From: Sphingomonas sp. | GTDB lineage: Bacteria; Pseudomonadota; Alphaproteobacteria; Sphingomonadales; Sphingomonadaceae | Assembly (NCBI RefSeq): GCF_025363195.1 | Contig: NZ_JANYEK010000079.1 | Span: 1 to 64,000, forward strand | Length of the DNA: 64,000 nucleotides | Direction: 5' to 3' | Shown here: piece by piece, positions 52,162-62,964 of the stretch | How positions within the stretch are numbered: the stretch's first letter is position 1 | Layout: every line of letters begins with the position of its first letter | Position numbers and translations under genes: made by a program | Notes under the pieces: model-generated | What the model was told of the DNA's origin: nothing | The model's database searches: none | Seen by the model: the letters and a program-made list of their open reading frames with translations, nothing else

Positions 52162-54399
52162 TCAGGCTTCCGGTAGCGCGGCGTCCTGCATCAGTGCGGG
52201 AAAGAAGCCTTCATGTGCGCTGCGCAGCGCATCCAGTGTCACGACATCGTCGCGATTGGGGCGTTCGAAGATCAGGCGCTTGCCGCCAGTGCGGCCCATC
52301 GGCTCCGCCTCGACCCCGGCGGCGTGCGCGGCGCCGAGAAAATCCATCAGCGCGCTGTCCTCGACCGTGACGATATAGACGCCCTGATCCTCGGCGAAGA
52401 AGCTGTGCGCGCAATCGAACGGCTGCTTGCGATCGATCATCGCGCCGATCCCGCCGGCCAGCGCCATTTCGGCGATCGTCACCGCGACGCCGCCGTCGGA
52501 CACGTCGTGCACGGCGGTCAGTTGGCCGAGCGTGATGGCCTCGCGGATCAGGTCGCCCGCCTTGCGTTCATGGTCGAGATCGACGCGCGGCGGCGGGCCT
52601 TCCTCGCGGCCATGACATTCGCGTAACCACAGCGTCTGGCCGAGATCGCCGCGCCGCGTGCCCACGGCGAGGATGACGTCGCCAGTGCCCTTGAAGGCGA
52701 TCGTCGCGCTCTTCGACCAGTCGGCGAGCAGGCCGACGCCGCCGATTGCGGGGGTAGGGAGGATGGCCGAGCCGCCGCCGGTCGCCTTGCTTTCGTTGTA
52801 CAGGCTGACGTTGCCTGACACGATCGGGAAGTCGAGCGCGAGGCAGGCTGCACTCATCCCTTCGAGGCAACCGACGATCTGGCCCATGATCTCGGGGCGT
52901 TGCGGGTTGGCGAAGTTGAGACAGTTGGTCACGGCGAGCGGCGTCGCGCCGACTGCGCTGAGATTGCGCCACGCCTCGGCCACCGCCTGCTTGCCGCCTT
53001 CGACCGGGTCGGCAAAGCAGTAGCGCGGCGTGCAGTCGGTCGTCATGGCAAGGCCCTTGGGCGTGCCGTGGACGCGCACCACCGCCGCATCGCCGCCCGG
53101 GCGCTGCACGGTGTCGCCGCCGACCATGTGGTCGTATTGCTCCCAGATCCAGCGGCGCGATGCGATGTCGGGCGAGCCCATCAGCGTCAGCAGGTCGGCA
53201 GCGATATCCTTGCTTTCGGGCACATCCACCAGCGCCTTGGCTGGCGGAGTCGGGACGTGCGGCCGATCGTAGAGTGGCGCATCGTCAGCGAGCGGGCCGA
53301 GCGGGATGTCGGCGATCGTCTCGCCTTTCCACTTCAACACCATCCGGCCGGTTTCGGTGACATGGCCGATAACGGCAAAATCCAGTTCCCATTTGCGGAA
53401 GATCGCCTCGGCGAAATCCTCGCGGCCGGGCTTCAGGACCATCAGCATGCGCTCCTGCGATTCGGAGAGCATCATCTCGTAGGGTGTCATGCCGGTTTCG
53501 CGCTGCGGCACATCGTCCATGATCAGTTCGATGCCGACGCCGCCCTTGCTCGCCATCTCGACCGAGGAGGAGGTGAGGCCCGCCGCGCCCATATCCTGAA
53601 TGGCGACGATCGCGTCGCTGGACATGAGTTCGAGGCACGCCTCGATCAACAATTTCTCGGTGAACGGATCGCCGACCTGCACGGTCGGGCGCTTGGCCTC
53701 GGCATCCTCACCGAAATCGGCGCTCGCCATCGTCGCGCCGTGAATGCCGTCGCGGCCCGTCTTGGCGCCGACATAGACGATTGAATTGCCCACGCCGCTG
53801 GCCGCCGAATAGAAGATCTTGTCCTGATCGGCGACGCCCACCGTCATCGCGTTGACCAGGATGTTGCCGTCATACGCCTTGTGGAAATTCACCTCGCCGC
53901 CGACCGTCGGTACGCCGACGCAATTGCCATAGCCGCCGATGCCGTGGACGACGCCGGCGATCAGATGCTTCATCTTCGGGTGATCGGGCGAGCCGAAGCG
54001 CAGCGCGTTGAGATTGGCGATCGGACGCGCGCCCATCGTGAACACATCGCGCAGGATGCCGCCGACTCCGGTCGCCGCGCCCTGATAGGGTTCGATATAG
54101 GACGGGTGGTTGTGGCTCTCCATCTTGAAGATCGCTGCTTGGGGTTTTCCGTCAGGTCCGGGGCCGATGTCGATGACGCCGGCATTCTCGCCGGGGCCGC
54201 AGATCACCTGCGGGCCGGTGGTCGGCAGCTTTTTCAGATGGATACGGCTGGATTTATACGAGCAATGTTCCGACCACATGACCGAGAATATGCCCAGTTC
54301 GGTGATGTTCGGCTCGCGCCCCATCGCGTGCAGCACGCGCTGATATTCTTCCGGGGACAGGCCGTGTTCGGCGACGATCTCTGGTGTGATCTGGCTCAT
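52162..54399 (-). CDS. purL: Phosphoribosylformylglycinamidine synthase II
   Basis: A 745-residue small-type PurL that converts FGAR to FGAM with ATP and ammonia from PurQ, in purine synthesis. It starts [19 protein letters not shown] and shows [48 protein letters not shown] and [20 protein letters not shown]. Length is normal. A 124-base divergent gap separates it from the PAS gene. purQ and purS are not in the window. Confidence 0.95.
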   Translation of the reverse strand: MSQITPEIVAEHGLSPEEYQRVLHAMGREPNITELGIFSVMWSEHCSYKSSRIHLKKLPTTGPQVICGPGENAGVIDIGPGPDGKPQAAIFKMESHNHPSYIEPYQGAATGVGGILRDVFTMGARPIANLNALRFGSPDHPKMKHLIAGVVHGIGGYGNCVGVPTVGGEVNFHKAYDGNILVNAMTVGVADQDKIFYSAASGVGNSIVYVGAKTGRDGIHGATMASADFGEDAEAKRPTVQVGDPFTEKLLIEACLELMSSDAIVAIQDMGAAGLTSSSVEMASKGGVGIELIMDDVPQRETGMTPYEMMLSESQERMLMVLKPGREDFAEAIFRKWELDFAVIGHVTETGRMVLKWKGETIADIPLGPLADDAPLYDRPHVPTPPAKALVDVPESKDIAADLLTLMGSPDIASRRWIWEQYDHMVGGDTVQRPGGDAAVVRVHGTPKGLAMTTDCTPRYCFADPVEGGKQAVAEAWRNLSAVGATPLAVTNCLNFANPQRPEIMGQIVGCLEGMSAACLALDFPIVSGNVSLYNESKATGGGSAILPTPAIGGVGLLADWSKSATIAFKGTGDVILAVGTRRGDLGQTLWLRECHGREEGPPPRVDLDHERKAGDLIREAITLGQLTAVHDVSDGGVAVTIAEMALAGGIGAMIDRKQPFDCAHSFFAEDQGVYIVTVEDSALMDFLGAAHAAGVEAEPMGRTGGKRLIFERPNRDDVVTLDALRSAHEGFFPALMQDAALPEA

Positions 54400-54523
54400 G
54401 CCCGCGCTGTAGCGAGGCGTTGGCGATCCGTCACCCCGTCGCTGGCAGCAGGCGCGTGGGAGAAAAAGAAAATTGCCACGCCGGATAACCTCGCCTTAAT
54501 TGTACGGCGGTTAGCAAGAGACC

Positions 54524-54958
54524 ATGGGCATGCACGACGAACGTCACTGGATCCGGCAGGTTCGTGCCCCCGCGCCGATATTGCGCACGACACATGGCGA
54601 GCCGCAAGCCGGGCTTTCCTGCTTGCCGGCTGCCTGGCAATGCGATCTGGCGACCGAGGAATTGCGCTGGTCCCGCGGCGTGTACGACCTGTTCGGCATC
54701 GCGCCCGGCAGTCCGGTCGATCGGCGTTCGGCGCTGGAACTCTACACGCCCGAATCGCGCCGCACGCTCGATCGTCTGCGCGGCCTTGCGCTCGAAACCT
54801 GCGGCAGCTTCACCTTCGAGGCGCAAATCCAGCGGCTCGACGGCAGCCTGCGCTGGATGCGGCTGAATGCCGATGTGCAGAAAAAAGATGGCCGCGCGGC
54901 TGTCCTGTACGGGACGAAGCAGGACATCACGGCGGAGATGTCCGCGCGGGGGTTCTAG
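54524..54958 (+). CDS. Single PAS-domain protein
   Basis: A 144-residue protein consisting almost wholly of one PAS/PAC domain (WQCDLATEELRWSRGVYDLF to GTKQDITAE), as in blue-light or redox sensors, but with no LOV Cys motif and no output domain. It may act by binding a partner kinase. The ATG at 54524 is used; a second ATG lies two codons on. It is convergent and overlaps the ArsC-like gene by four bases. Confidence 0.75.
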   Translation: MGMHDERHWIRQVRAPAPILRTTHGEPQAGLSCLPAAWQCDLATEELRWSRGVYDLFGIAPGSPVDRRSALELYTPESRRTLDRLRGLALETCGSFTFEAQIQRLDGSLRWMRLNADVQKKDGRAAVLYGTKQDITAEMSARGF

Positions 54959-55289
54959 AGGATCGCGCGCACCAATTCCGGTGGACGGCCAAGCCGGACA
55001 CCCTTTTCCGTCTCGACCAACGGCCGCTCGATCAGGATCGGGTCGGCGATCATGGCATCGAGCACGGCATCGTCATCCGCACCGCTTATAGTCTTAGCCT
55101 TGTCTTCCGCCTTTCGCAGGCCATCGCGCGGCGTCATATCGGCGCGGGTGTATAAGGCCGCCAGCTTGGCGCGCGTCGGCGGGTGCTTGAGATAGTCGAT
55201 GACCTCCACCTCGAGCCCCGCCGTCGCATTCAGGATCGCCAGTGTCTCACGCGATTTGGAACAGCGGGAATTGTGCCAGATCGTCGCCT

Positions 55290-55293
<4 letters not shown>
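54955..55293 (-). CDS. ArsC/YffB-like thioredoxin-fold reductase
   Basis: A 112-residue ArsC-family protein. Active Cys11 is in [16 protein letters not shown] and the C-terminal [19 protein letters not shown] is the family's basic site. It may reduce arsenate with glutaredoxin or be a YffB-like protein. A GTG at 55293 overlaps the accC stop and fits family length; an upstream start would add 13 residues. No ars operon surrounds it. Confidence 0.8.
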
Positions 55294-56648
<1,355 letters not shown>

Positions 56649-56660
56649 GAGCAAATCCAT

Positions 56661-56727
56661 CCGTTCGTGCTGAGCTTGTCGAAGCACATGCCCCGAACAC
56701 GCCCTGCGACAGGCTCAGGACGAACGG
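56661..56727. repeat. Intergenic inverted repeat, REP-like family copy 3
   Basis: Arms CCGTTCGTGCTGAGCTTGTC and the reverse of CCGTTCGTCCTGAGCCTGTC sit between accB and accC. It shares the GAGCTTGTCGAAG core of the copy at 13496-13572 and may form a stable stem in the mRNA. Confidence 0.75.
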
Positions 56728-56738
56728 TATTTTTAGAG

Positions 56739-57215
56739 TCATTCTACCACGACAAGTGGCTGGTCGAACTCGACCGGCTGCTTGTCCTGCACCAGGATCG
56801 CGGTGACGATGCCGGCGCTCGGCGCGACGATCGGGTTCATCACCTTCATCGCCTCGACGATCAGCAACGTCGCGCCCGCCGCGACCTTGTCGCCGACCGA
56901 GATGAACGGCTTGGCGCTGGGATCGGACGACAGATACACGGTGCCGACCATCGGCGATTTCACCGCATCGGCCGTGCTCGCCGGGGCGGGTGCTCCGGCT
57001 TCGACCGCGGCGGTGGCGGGGGCGGCTGCCATCGGCGCGGCGGCATATTGCAGCGGCGCGGCGGCGACGGCGGCGGCCTTGCGCGCGATACGAATCTTGC
57101 GCCCGCCATCCTCGACTTCGATCTCGGTCAGCGAGGTATCGTCGAGCAATTGCGCGAGCTGACGCACCAGGTCGACATCGATCCGCATGGCATCTTCGTT
57201 GGTATTGTCGGTCAT
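56739..57215 (-). CDS. accB: Acetyl-CoA carboxylase biotin carboxyl carrier protein
   Basis: A 158-residue carrier. After a flexible Ala/Pro region ([20 protein letters not shown]) the biotinyl domain has [10 protein letters not shown] and the biotinylated Lys in VEAMKVMN. It works with AccC in fatty-acid synthesis. ATG 57215 chosen over the frame to 57245 because [13 protein letters not shown] is the family-like start. Confidence 0.93.
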   Translation of the reverse strand: MTDNTNEDAMRIDVDLVRQLAQLLDDTSLTEIEVEDGGRKIRIARKAAAVAAAPLQYAAAPMAAAPATAAVEAGAPAPASTADAVKSPMVGTVYLSSDPSAKPFISVGDKVAAGATLLIVEAMKVMNPIVAPSAGIVTAILVQDKQPVEFDQPLVVVE

Positions 57216-57281
57216 GCGACCCTGAACTCCTTCTACGGGATCCATACTGTTGTATCCGTCCCTTATACGGCCCGCCTCCTG

Positions 57282-57716
57282 TCAGAGACGCGCGGCGGCT
57301 TCAAGCGCAAGGACATAGGAAAGTGCGCCGAACCCGGCGATAACGCCCTTGGCTGCGCGGCTGATATGGCTGCGATGGCGGAAGCTTTCGCGTGCATGCG
57401 GGTTGGACAGGTGCACTTCGATCACCGGCGTGACGACCGCCTTCATCGCATCGAGGATCGCGATCGAGGTGTGCGTATAGGCCCCGGCATTCAGGATCAC
57501 GGCCTTGGCACCCTCGGCCTGCGCCTCGTGCAGCCAATCGACGATATGCCCTTCATGGTTTGACTGGCGCATGTCGATCTTCAGATCGAGATCGCGTGCG
57601 CGATCCTCCAGCATGCCGGCGATATCGTCGAGCGTGTCGTGCCCGTAGATATCGGGCTCGCGCAGGCCGAGCAGGTTCAGGTTCGGGCCGTTGAGGACGT
57701 AGATGGTATCGGGCAA
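57282..57716 (-). CDS. aroQ: Type II 3-dehydroquinate dehydratase
   Basis: A 144-residue shikimate-pathway enzyme. The active-site loop is [19 protein letters not shown] with Tyr, plus [15 protein letters not shown] and [12 protein letters not shown], and the His of [11 protein letters not shown]. It starts on TTG at 57716 ([10 protein letters not shown]); no ATG suits. It heads the accB/accC run on the minus strand, 66 bases ahead of accB. Confidence 0.93.
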   Translation of the reverse strand: MPDTIYVLNGPNLNLLGLREPDIYGHDTLDDIAGMLEDRARDLDLKIDMRQSNHEGHIVDWLHEAQAEGAKAVILNAGAYTHTSIAILDAMKAVVTPVIEVHLSNPHARESFRHRSHISRAAKGVIAGFGALSYVLALEAAARL

Positions 57717-57780
57717 AGCGAATGGCCTTTCGGTTGCGACCCGGCATGTGCGGCCTATATCGCGTCTGTCACTCCTTTAC

Positions 57781-57851
57781 CCGTTCGTGTCGAGCGAAGT
57801 CGAGACACGGGTTCCGGGGACTGGCTTCTCGACTTCGCTCGAAGCGAACGG
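57781..57851. repeat. Intergenic inverted repeat, REP-like family copy 4
   Basis: CCGTTCGTGTCGAGCGAAGT leads one arm and its reversed copy (ACTTCGCTCGAAGCGAACGG) closes the other. It occupies the divergent gap between aroQ and the thiS-thiG fusion. Confidence 0.75.
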
Positions 57852-57863
57852 CAAGGGATAAAG

Positions 57864-58895
57864 ATGAATTCCGACAATACCGTATCGATCCGCGTCAACG
57901 GCGAACATCGCCGTATAACCGCTGGCCTGACGATCGCGCAGCTTGCCGCCGATCTCGGTCTGGTGCCGGAGAAAGTGGCGGTGGAGCGTAATCTGGAGAT
58001 CGTACCGCGTTCGACCTTGGGCGAAGTCATGGTCGAGGATGGCGACGAACTGGAGATCGTGCATTTCGTCGGGGGTGGCGACCATCCGGTCGCGGGCGGC
58101 GGCGGCGGCCATGCCCACGCGGTCAAGCCCGACACCTGGACGGTGGCAGGCAACACGTTCACCTCGCGGCTGATCGTCGGCACCGGCAAATACAAGGATT
58201 TCGCGCAGAACGCCGCCGCCGTCGAAGCCTCGGGCGCGGAGATCGTCACCGTGGCGGTGCGGCGGGTGAACGTGCTGGATCGCAACGCGCCGATGCTGAC
58301 CGATTTCATCGATCCCAAGAAGATCACCTATCTGCCGAACACCGCGGGCTGTTTCGATGCCGAATCCGCGATCCGTACGCTGCGCCTGGCGCGCGAAGCG
58401 GGCGGCTGGGATCTGGTCAAGCTGGAGGTGCTGGGCGAGGCGAAGACGCTGTATCCGGACATGGTCGAGACGCTCAGGGCGTGCGAAATCCTCTCGAACG
58501 AGGGCTTCAAGCCGATGGTCTATTGCGTCGACGATCCGATTGCGGCGAAACGGCTGGAGAATGTCGGTGCGGTGGCGATCATGCCGCTGGGTGCGCCGAT
58601 CGGATCGGGTCTGGGCATCCAGAACCGCGTGACGATCCGCCTGATCGTCGAGGGTGCGAGCGTGCCGGTGCTGGTCGATGCCGGGGTCGGCACCGCGTCG
58701 GACGCGGCGGCGGCGATGGAGTTGGGATGTGATGGCGTGCTGATGAACACCGCGATTGCCGAGGCGAAAGACCCGATCCTGATGGCGGCGGCGATGAAGG
58801 CGGGCGTCGAGGCGGGCCGCATGGCGTATCTGGCGGGGCGGATGGGCAAGCGCCTGTATGCCGACCCGTCGAGCCCGCTCAGCGGGCTGATCTGA
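57864..58895 (+). CDS. thiG: ThiS-ThiG fusion: sulfur carrier plus thiazole synthase
   Basis: A 343-residue fusion. Residues 1-71 are a ThiS-type ubiquitin fold ([20 protein letters not shown]) ending HFVGG, after which a Gly/His linker leads into ThiG from about residue 90. ThiG has the catalytic Lys186 in [10 protein letters not shown] and [14 protein letters not shown]. It makes the thiazole phosphate of thiamine. A normal ThiS ends in a free GG that takes the thiocarboxylate; here the GG is internal. AGGGATAA precedes the ATG. Confidence 0.88.
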   Translation: MNSDNTVSIRVNGEHRRITAGLTIAQLAADLGLVPEKVAVERNLEIVPRSTLGEVMVEDGDELEIVHFVGGGDHPVAGGGGGHAHAVKPDTWTVAGNTFTSRLIVGTGKYKDFAQNAAAVEASGAEIVTVAVRRVNVLDRNAPMLTDFIDPKKITYLPNTAGCFDAESAIRTLRLAREAGGWDLVKLEVLGEAKTLYPDMVETLRACEILSNEGFKPMVYCVDDPIAAKRLENVGAVAIMPLGAPIGSGLGIQNRVTIRLIVEGASVPVLVDAGVGTASDAAAAMELGCDGVLMNTAIAEAKDPILMAAAMKAGVEAGRMAYLAGRMGKRLYADPSSPLSGLI

Positions 58896-59677
58896 TGCGC
58901 GCGTCGCTCGCGCTGGTGGGGATGCTTGGTGCCTGTGGCGCTGCACCCCCGCCGCCGACCGCTGCGCACGACGCTGCCAAGGCGCTTAGGGCCGACGCGC
59001 CCAAGGCTAACGTTGTCGCGCTGAACCTGAAGGCGAAAGACGGTGTCACCGTCTACGGCACGCTGTACCGCGCGGCCAAGCCCCGGGCGGTGATCCTGCT
59101 GTTTCATCAGGCCGGGTCGGGCAAGGGCGAATATGTGTCGATCGCCCCGCGCCTGGTCGCGGCGGGCTACACCGCTTTAGCGATCGATCAGCGCGCCGGG
59201 GCCACGCTCTATGGCAAGAACGAAACCGCCGCCGCTCTGGGCAAGGAGGCTGGCTACCTCGATGCCCGACCCGATCTTCAGGCCGCGCTCGACTGGGCGG
59301 AGACGCAGAAGTTGCCGGTGATCCTATGGGGATCGAGCTATTCCTCCGCGCTGATCTTTCCGCTCGCGGCGAACAATCCCGGCACGGTGCGGGCTTTGCT
59401 CAGCTTCTCGCCCGGCGAATATTTCGACGGCGCGCTGGCCATCGGTCCGGCTGCGGGCAAGGTGACGGTGCCGGTATTCGTTACCACCGCGGGAACGCCT
59501 GCTGAAATCGCCACGGCTCAATCGATCGTTGCGGCGATCCCGCCCGGTAAGGCCATCGTCTATGTGCCCAAAGCCGGGGTCCACGGTTCTTCAACGCTGA
59601 TCGCGACGAAGAACCCGGCAGGCGCGGAAGCCAATTGGCGGGCCGTGTTCGCGTTCCTCAAGGCCGTCGCCCCTTAG
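58895..59677 (+). CDS. Lipoprotein alpha/beta hydrolase, dienelactone-hydrolase-like
   Basis: A 260-residue hydrolase. An N-terminal lipobox (VGMLGACGAAPP) marks a lipoprotein. The core has FHQAGSGKGEYVSIAPRLVA (oxyanion), the nucleophile elbow LWGSSYSSALIF and His in AGVHGSSTLI. It shares one base with the thiG stop, so it is co-transcribed. Substrate unknown. Confidence 0.78.
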   Translation: MRASLALVGMLGACGAAPPPPTAAHDAAKALRADAPKANVVALNLKAKDGVTVYGTLYRAAKPRAVILLFHQAGSGKGEYVSIAPRLVAAGYTALAIDQRAGATLYGKNETAAALGKEAGYLDARPDLQAALDWAETQKLPVILWGSSYSSALIFPLAANNPGTVRALLSFSPGEYFDGALAIGPAAGKVTVPVFVTTAGTPAEIATAQSIVAAIPPGKAIVYVPKAGVHGSSTLIATKNPAGAEANWRAVFAFLKAVAP

Positions 59678-59701
59678 CAGCGTAGTTTTGGCAGCGGTCC
59701 C

Positions 59702-60157
59702 TCAGCAGTGGCGGGCGATCTTCAGTCCGCGCAGGAAACCGCGGCGCGCATAGCCTGCGCTGATCGCCGTATCGAGCCGGCGCTGCGCCGAGGCGGCGCC
59801 CGACACTTCACGCACGACGCCGCGGAACGGGATCAGGGAATTGACCACGGCGCGTCCGCCGACTTCGGCGATGCCCGCGCGGGGCGACGAACTGCCGGAA
59901 TCCAGATCGGGGCCGAGCGACTTGGTTAGGCTGACGATCGCGCTGTTGATCTGCCCGCAACTCGTCAGTGTGGCATAGGGTGCGCGCGCGGCAGCGGCCA
60001 GCACCGGCGGGATGGAGATTCTGGCGATGCCCACATCGCGCGCCGGTTGGCTGGCGATATTGCCGGCGACTTTTATGTCGCTTTTCTTCTCTTGCGCCTG
60101 TGCCGTTACCGAAAGACCCAGGGCGAGAACGACAAGGGCGGATTTTTTTGAGATCAT
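59702..60157 (-). CDS. Secreted protein, unknown
   Basis: A 151-residue protein with a signal peptide (SALVVLALGLSVTAQAQ) and two Cys (one in TSCGQINSA, one at the C-terminal ARHC). The mature part contains no motif I recognise. Its start at 60157 follows from the signal peptide; the frame upstream to 60289 is filled by unlikely codons. It is convergent with the lipoprotein hydrolase gene. Confidence 0.6.
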   Translation of the reverse strand: MISKKSALVVLALGLSVTAQAQEKKSDIKVAGNIASQPARDVGIARISIPPVLAAAARAPYATLTSCGQINSAIVSLTKSLGPDLDSGSSSPRAGIAEVGGRAVVNSLIPFRGVVREVSGAASAQRRLDTAISAGYARRGFLRGLKIARHC

Positions 60158-60323
60158 GAAAGCGGTTCCCGATTGAGCCATGAACGCCGCAACGCACGGG
60201 ACCATGATTGGACGCATTTCGTCGTCATGCGCAAGGGCAATGCCACGCAGTAGCCAACTGATGGGTGGATTCCAGCAGGTCGATCCCAAAATTCTGGTTG
60301 CGAACCGATCGATATCTTCGCGG

Positions 60324-60965
60324 CTACCAGCGCAGCGCGCGCGGCCCGATCAATGCGCCGATCATCGTCGTCACTGCGATGCCGCAGGAATACCATATCA
60401 GGACGAATGTCGCCGAAACCTCGGTGCAGGCCAGCGCATAGATCGCCGCCGCCGCCGTGCCCGCGACCAGCCCCGCCGTCATGCCGGCGCGGCGCAGGTG
60501 AACCGGGGCCTGCCGTCGGACCGCCCACAGCAGACCAGCGAGGATCGGCAGCGACAGCACGGCGATCCGCGCCGGGCATTGCCGCCAGCTGCCGCCGAAC
60601 ACCAGTTCCGGCAAGCTGGTCGATGATGCCAGCGCGATCTGCGCGATCGCGAGGATGCCGAGCAGCACCATCGGCACCGCGACCAGCCGTGCGATCCGTT
60701 GCTTGCCGCGATCCGGCCGGGCCAGTTGGTCGGCCACGACGAAAGCCGGAACGCCGATCGCCGCGACGAAGGCGAGCTTCATCAATAGTGGCAACAGGTG
60801 ATCGATCTGGCCGAGACCGGGCTGCACGCCGAATACGGCCAACAGGGCACCCACGGTCACGATCCCGCCGATCACGATACCGCTGGCAAGATCCTTGCGG
60901 GTCTTGTGCTGCACCATCTGCCGACTGTCGGCGGCAAGGCTGTTGATGAGGTCGGTGGTGTTCAT
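60324..60965 (-). CDS. nrsF: NrsF-type anti-sigma factor (DUF1109)
   Basis: A 213-residue protein with about six membrane spans. Starting at 60965, Cys130 and Cys180 fall at almost the same positions as the two Cys (131 and 181) that Caulobacter NrsF needs to sense heavy metals. It would hold the ECF sigma factor inactive at the membrane. A longer frame from 61037 (237 residues) has a GGAAG site two bases after the sigma stop and cannot be excluded. A sigma-F-like promoter at 61018-61043 lies between the two starts. Confidence 0.85.
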   Translation of the reverse strand: MNTTDLINSLAADSRQMVQHKTRKDLASGIVIGGIVTVGALLAVFGVQPGLGQIDHLLPLLMKLAFVAAIGVPAFVVADQLARPDRGKQRIARLVAVPMVLLGILAIAQIALASSTSLPELVFGGSWRQCPARIAVLSLPILAGLLWAVRRQAPVHLRRAGMTAGLVAGTAAAAIYALACTEVSATFVLIWYSCGIAVTTMIGALIGPRALRW

Positions 60966-61017
60966 GGGCTTCTGCGCTTTGACGAGCGGTGCGGTGCGAC
61001 GCTCTGGTTGATCATGT

Positions 61018-61043
61018 TTCGATGACGGATCGGTCATGGTTAC
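61018..61043 (-). promoter_or_regulatory. Sigma-F-like promoter at the sigF-nrsF junction
   Basis: On the minus strand GTAACC (61043-61038) is followed by exactly 16 bases and CGAA (61021-61018), identical to the Caulobacter sigma-F pattern as I recall it. Transcripts would start near 61011 and serve the nrsF start at 60965 but not 61037. Confidence 0.6.
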
Positions 61044-61630
61044 ACTTCCGCCTGATCGTCATGTTGTACGGATGCCGCAAGTCGGCCGAGACCGCGATGG
61101 ATATTTACTTTGACGAGCGACATGCTCTGGCCCGTCATCTGCGCCGCTTCCTCGATCGTGAAACCTTCGAGCTTGACCAGGCGGATGACCGTGGCCTGCG
61201 CCGGTTTCAAATGCGACAGCAATTCGTCCAGCACGATCGCGCTGGTCACCGCCGCGCCGTGATCCTCGACCCCGGCGATATTGTCATCCAACTCGTCGGT
61301 CAGTTCGCGGCTCATGCTGCGCAGCCGGTCGATCCATTTGTAGCGCGCGATCGCCGCGAGCCACGGTCGGAACGGGCGGTCGACCGAATAGGTATGCCGC
61401 TTGGTATGCACCGCAATCAGCGCCTCCTGCGCGGCATCCTCTACGGCGGCCGGCGGCAGGCGGCGGGCGTAATAGCGCCGCAACCACACGGTGATCTCGG
61501 ACAACAGGCGATGATAGGCACCGCCCCCTCCCACGCTGGGGCCGGCATTGGCGGCGGCCATCAACCGGCCCCAATCGTCAACCGCATCGTCGTCCGCAAC
61601 GGGGCTCGCCATGTGTGGCATCTGCGCCAT
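61040..61630 (-). CDS. sigF: ECF sigma factor, SigF-like
   Basis: A 196-residue ECF sigma factor. Region 2 spans YYARRLPPAAVEDAAQEALI through RPFRPWLAAIARYKWIDRLR, and region 4 is HLKPAQATVIRLVKLEGFTI with EEAAQMTGQSMSLVKVNIHR. It directs RNA polymerase to stress genes when released by NrsF. GGAG lies seven bases before ATG 61630; the longer frame to 61849 is not coding. Its stop is three bases ahead of the longer possible nrsF start. Confidence 0.88.
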   Translation of the reverse strand: MAQMPHMASPVADDDAVDDWGRLMAAANAGPSVGGGGAYHRLLSEITVWLRRYYARRLPPAAVEDAAQEALIAVHTKRHTYSVDRPFRPWLAAIARYKWIDRLRSMSRELTDELDDNIAGVEDHGAAVTSAIVLDELLSHLKPAQATVIRLVKLEGFTIEEAAQMTGQSMSLVKVNIHRGLGRLAASVQHDDQAEV

Positions 61631-61812
61631 CGTCCTTCTCCGTCCTGCGCGACGATCCTCATCACCGCTGCATCCTCTCTCGGTCCGGTATCGTCCACAT
61701 ACCATGTACCAGATGTGCATGTGTTCCATGCCTGCAGCGCAGGGTGCGCAGAATTCTGGAAATATAACAGCGCGTTGAGTTTTACGAACGACGGCGGTCG
61801 AAACGGGGGACC

Positions 61813-61838
61813 GTAACCGAAGACGATTTTTCAGCGAA
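61813..61838 (+). promoter_or_regulatory. Sigma-F-like promoter facing the 43-residue peptide
   Basis: GTAACC (61813-61818), exactly 16 bases, then CGAA (61835-61838). The predicted start near 61845 lies 38 bases before the ATG of the small membrane peptide. Confidence 0.65.
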
Positions 61839-61882
61839 CGTCGGGTCATGGGCCATCACGCCCAGTGCAAAGGATCGTTTTG

Positions 61883-62014
61883 ATGACTGTCGACCAAACC
61901 CCCGCCGCCAGCCCGTTCCACGCTATGTTGCCGTTGCTCGGCACGTCCTTCGCCTTCGTCGTGCTGATCGGCGTCGGTTTCATCCTCGGCGGGTTTGCGA
62001 TCATGATGAGCTGA
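61883..62014 (+). CDS. 43-residue membrane peptide under a sigma-F-like promoter
   Basis: A frame too short for standard listings: MTVDQTPAASPFHAMLPLLG, then a membrane span (TSFAFVVLIGVGFILGGFAI) and MMS. AAGGA sits nine bases before the ATG. Codons are strongly GC-biased at third positions as in real genes here. It diverges from sigF and follows the promoter match at 61813-61838. The family is unknown to me; it could be a stress membrane peptide. Confidence 0.65.
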   Translation: MTVDQTPAASPFHAMLPLLGTSFAFVVLIGVGFILGGFAIMMS

Positions 62015-62076
62015 TTGAGCGCGCAACGTATTCCGTGTCGCTGGCCACGATCCGGCGGGTCTGTTACGGGTCCGAC

Positions 62077-62964
62077 ATGGAGATGCATCAGGTCCGCTAT
62101 TTCCTGGCGATGGCGCGGAGCCTGAATTTCACGCGCGCGGCGGAGGAATGCAACGTCACGCAACCGTCGCTGACGCGGGCGATCCAGAAGCTGGAAGAGG
62201 AACTCGGCGGGCCGCTGTTCCGGCGCGAACGGTCCCGCACCCATCTTACCGATCTCGGCCGGTTGATGCTGCCGCATCTCGAACGCACCGTCGAGGCGGC
62301 GGAGGCGGCAAAGCAGATCGCGCGCGATGTCGGCAAGGCGCAGGTCGCCGCGCTGGCTCTGGGCGTCGCGTCGTCGATCGATTCCGCCGTGCTGGAGGCG
62401 GTGATCGCCGAGGTTGCCGCGGGTCTGCCTGGCTTCGAGCTGTCGGTGACCAGCGCATCGTCAGCCGAAATCATCGAAGGCGCGCTGAGCGGCACGCTCG
62501 ATCTCGTGATCGTCGAACTGCCCGATGACGGGCCGGACCGGATGGAGGCGTGGCCGCTGTTCGACCAGCTCTACTACCTCGTTACCCGCGCGGATCATCC
62601 GCTCGCCGCGCGCGCGACGGCGAAGCTGGCCGATGCACGCGACGAACCCTTTATCGACTGGGGCGGCGATGCGGCGGAACGGCTGCTCGCGGCGGCGGGA
62701 TCGGTCGGCTTCACGCCCGCCATCCCGCACCGCGCCTCCGGCCCCGATCAGGTCTGTCGCCTGATCCTCGCCGGGCTGGGCAGCGCGCTGATGCCGCCGC
62801 CGCGCGGGGACGACGGGCGGTTGCGGGCGGTGCGGCTGGAGGACGTCTCGATCTCCCGCCACGTCGTGCTATCGGCGATCAGCGGACGGCGGCGGTCGAT
62901 CGCGGCGGAGGCCTTCGTCCGTGCATCGCGTGCGCGCGACTGGAAAGGCGCCTCAGTCGTCTGA
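62077..62964 (+). CDS. LysR-family transcription regulator
   Basis: A 295-residue regulator. The helix-turn-helix is MHQVRYFLAMARSLNFTRAA plus EECNVTQPSLTRAIQKLEEE, followed by a LysR substrate domain. ATG 62077 is used; 62083 is equally likely. It is convergent with the peroxiredoxin-like gene (12-base overlap). Such regulators often control peroxide or aromatic genes; no target is visible. Confidence 0.85.
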   Translation: MEMHQVRYFLAMARSLNFTRAAEECNVTQPSLTRAIQKLEEELGGPLFRRERSRTHLTDLGRLMLPHLERTVEAAEAAKQIARDVGKAQVAALALGVASSIDSAVLEAVIAEVAAGLPGFELSVTSASSAEIIEGALSGTLDLVIVELPDDGPDRMEAWPLFDQLYYLVTRADHPLAARATAKLADARDEPFIDWGGDAAERLLAAAGSVGFTPAIPHRASGPDQVCRLILAGLGSALMPPPRGDDGRLRAVRLEDVSISRHVVLSAISGRRRSIAAEAFVRASRARDWKGASVV

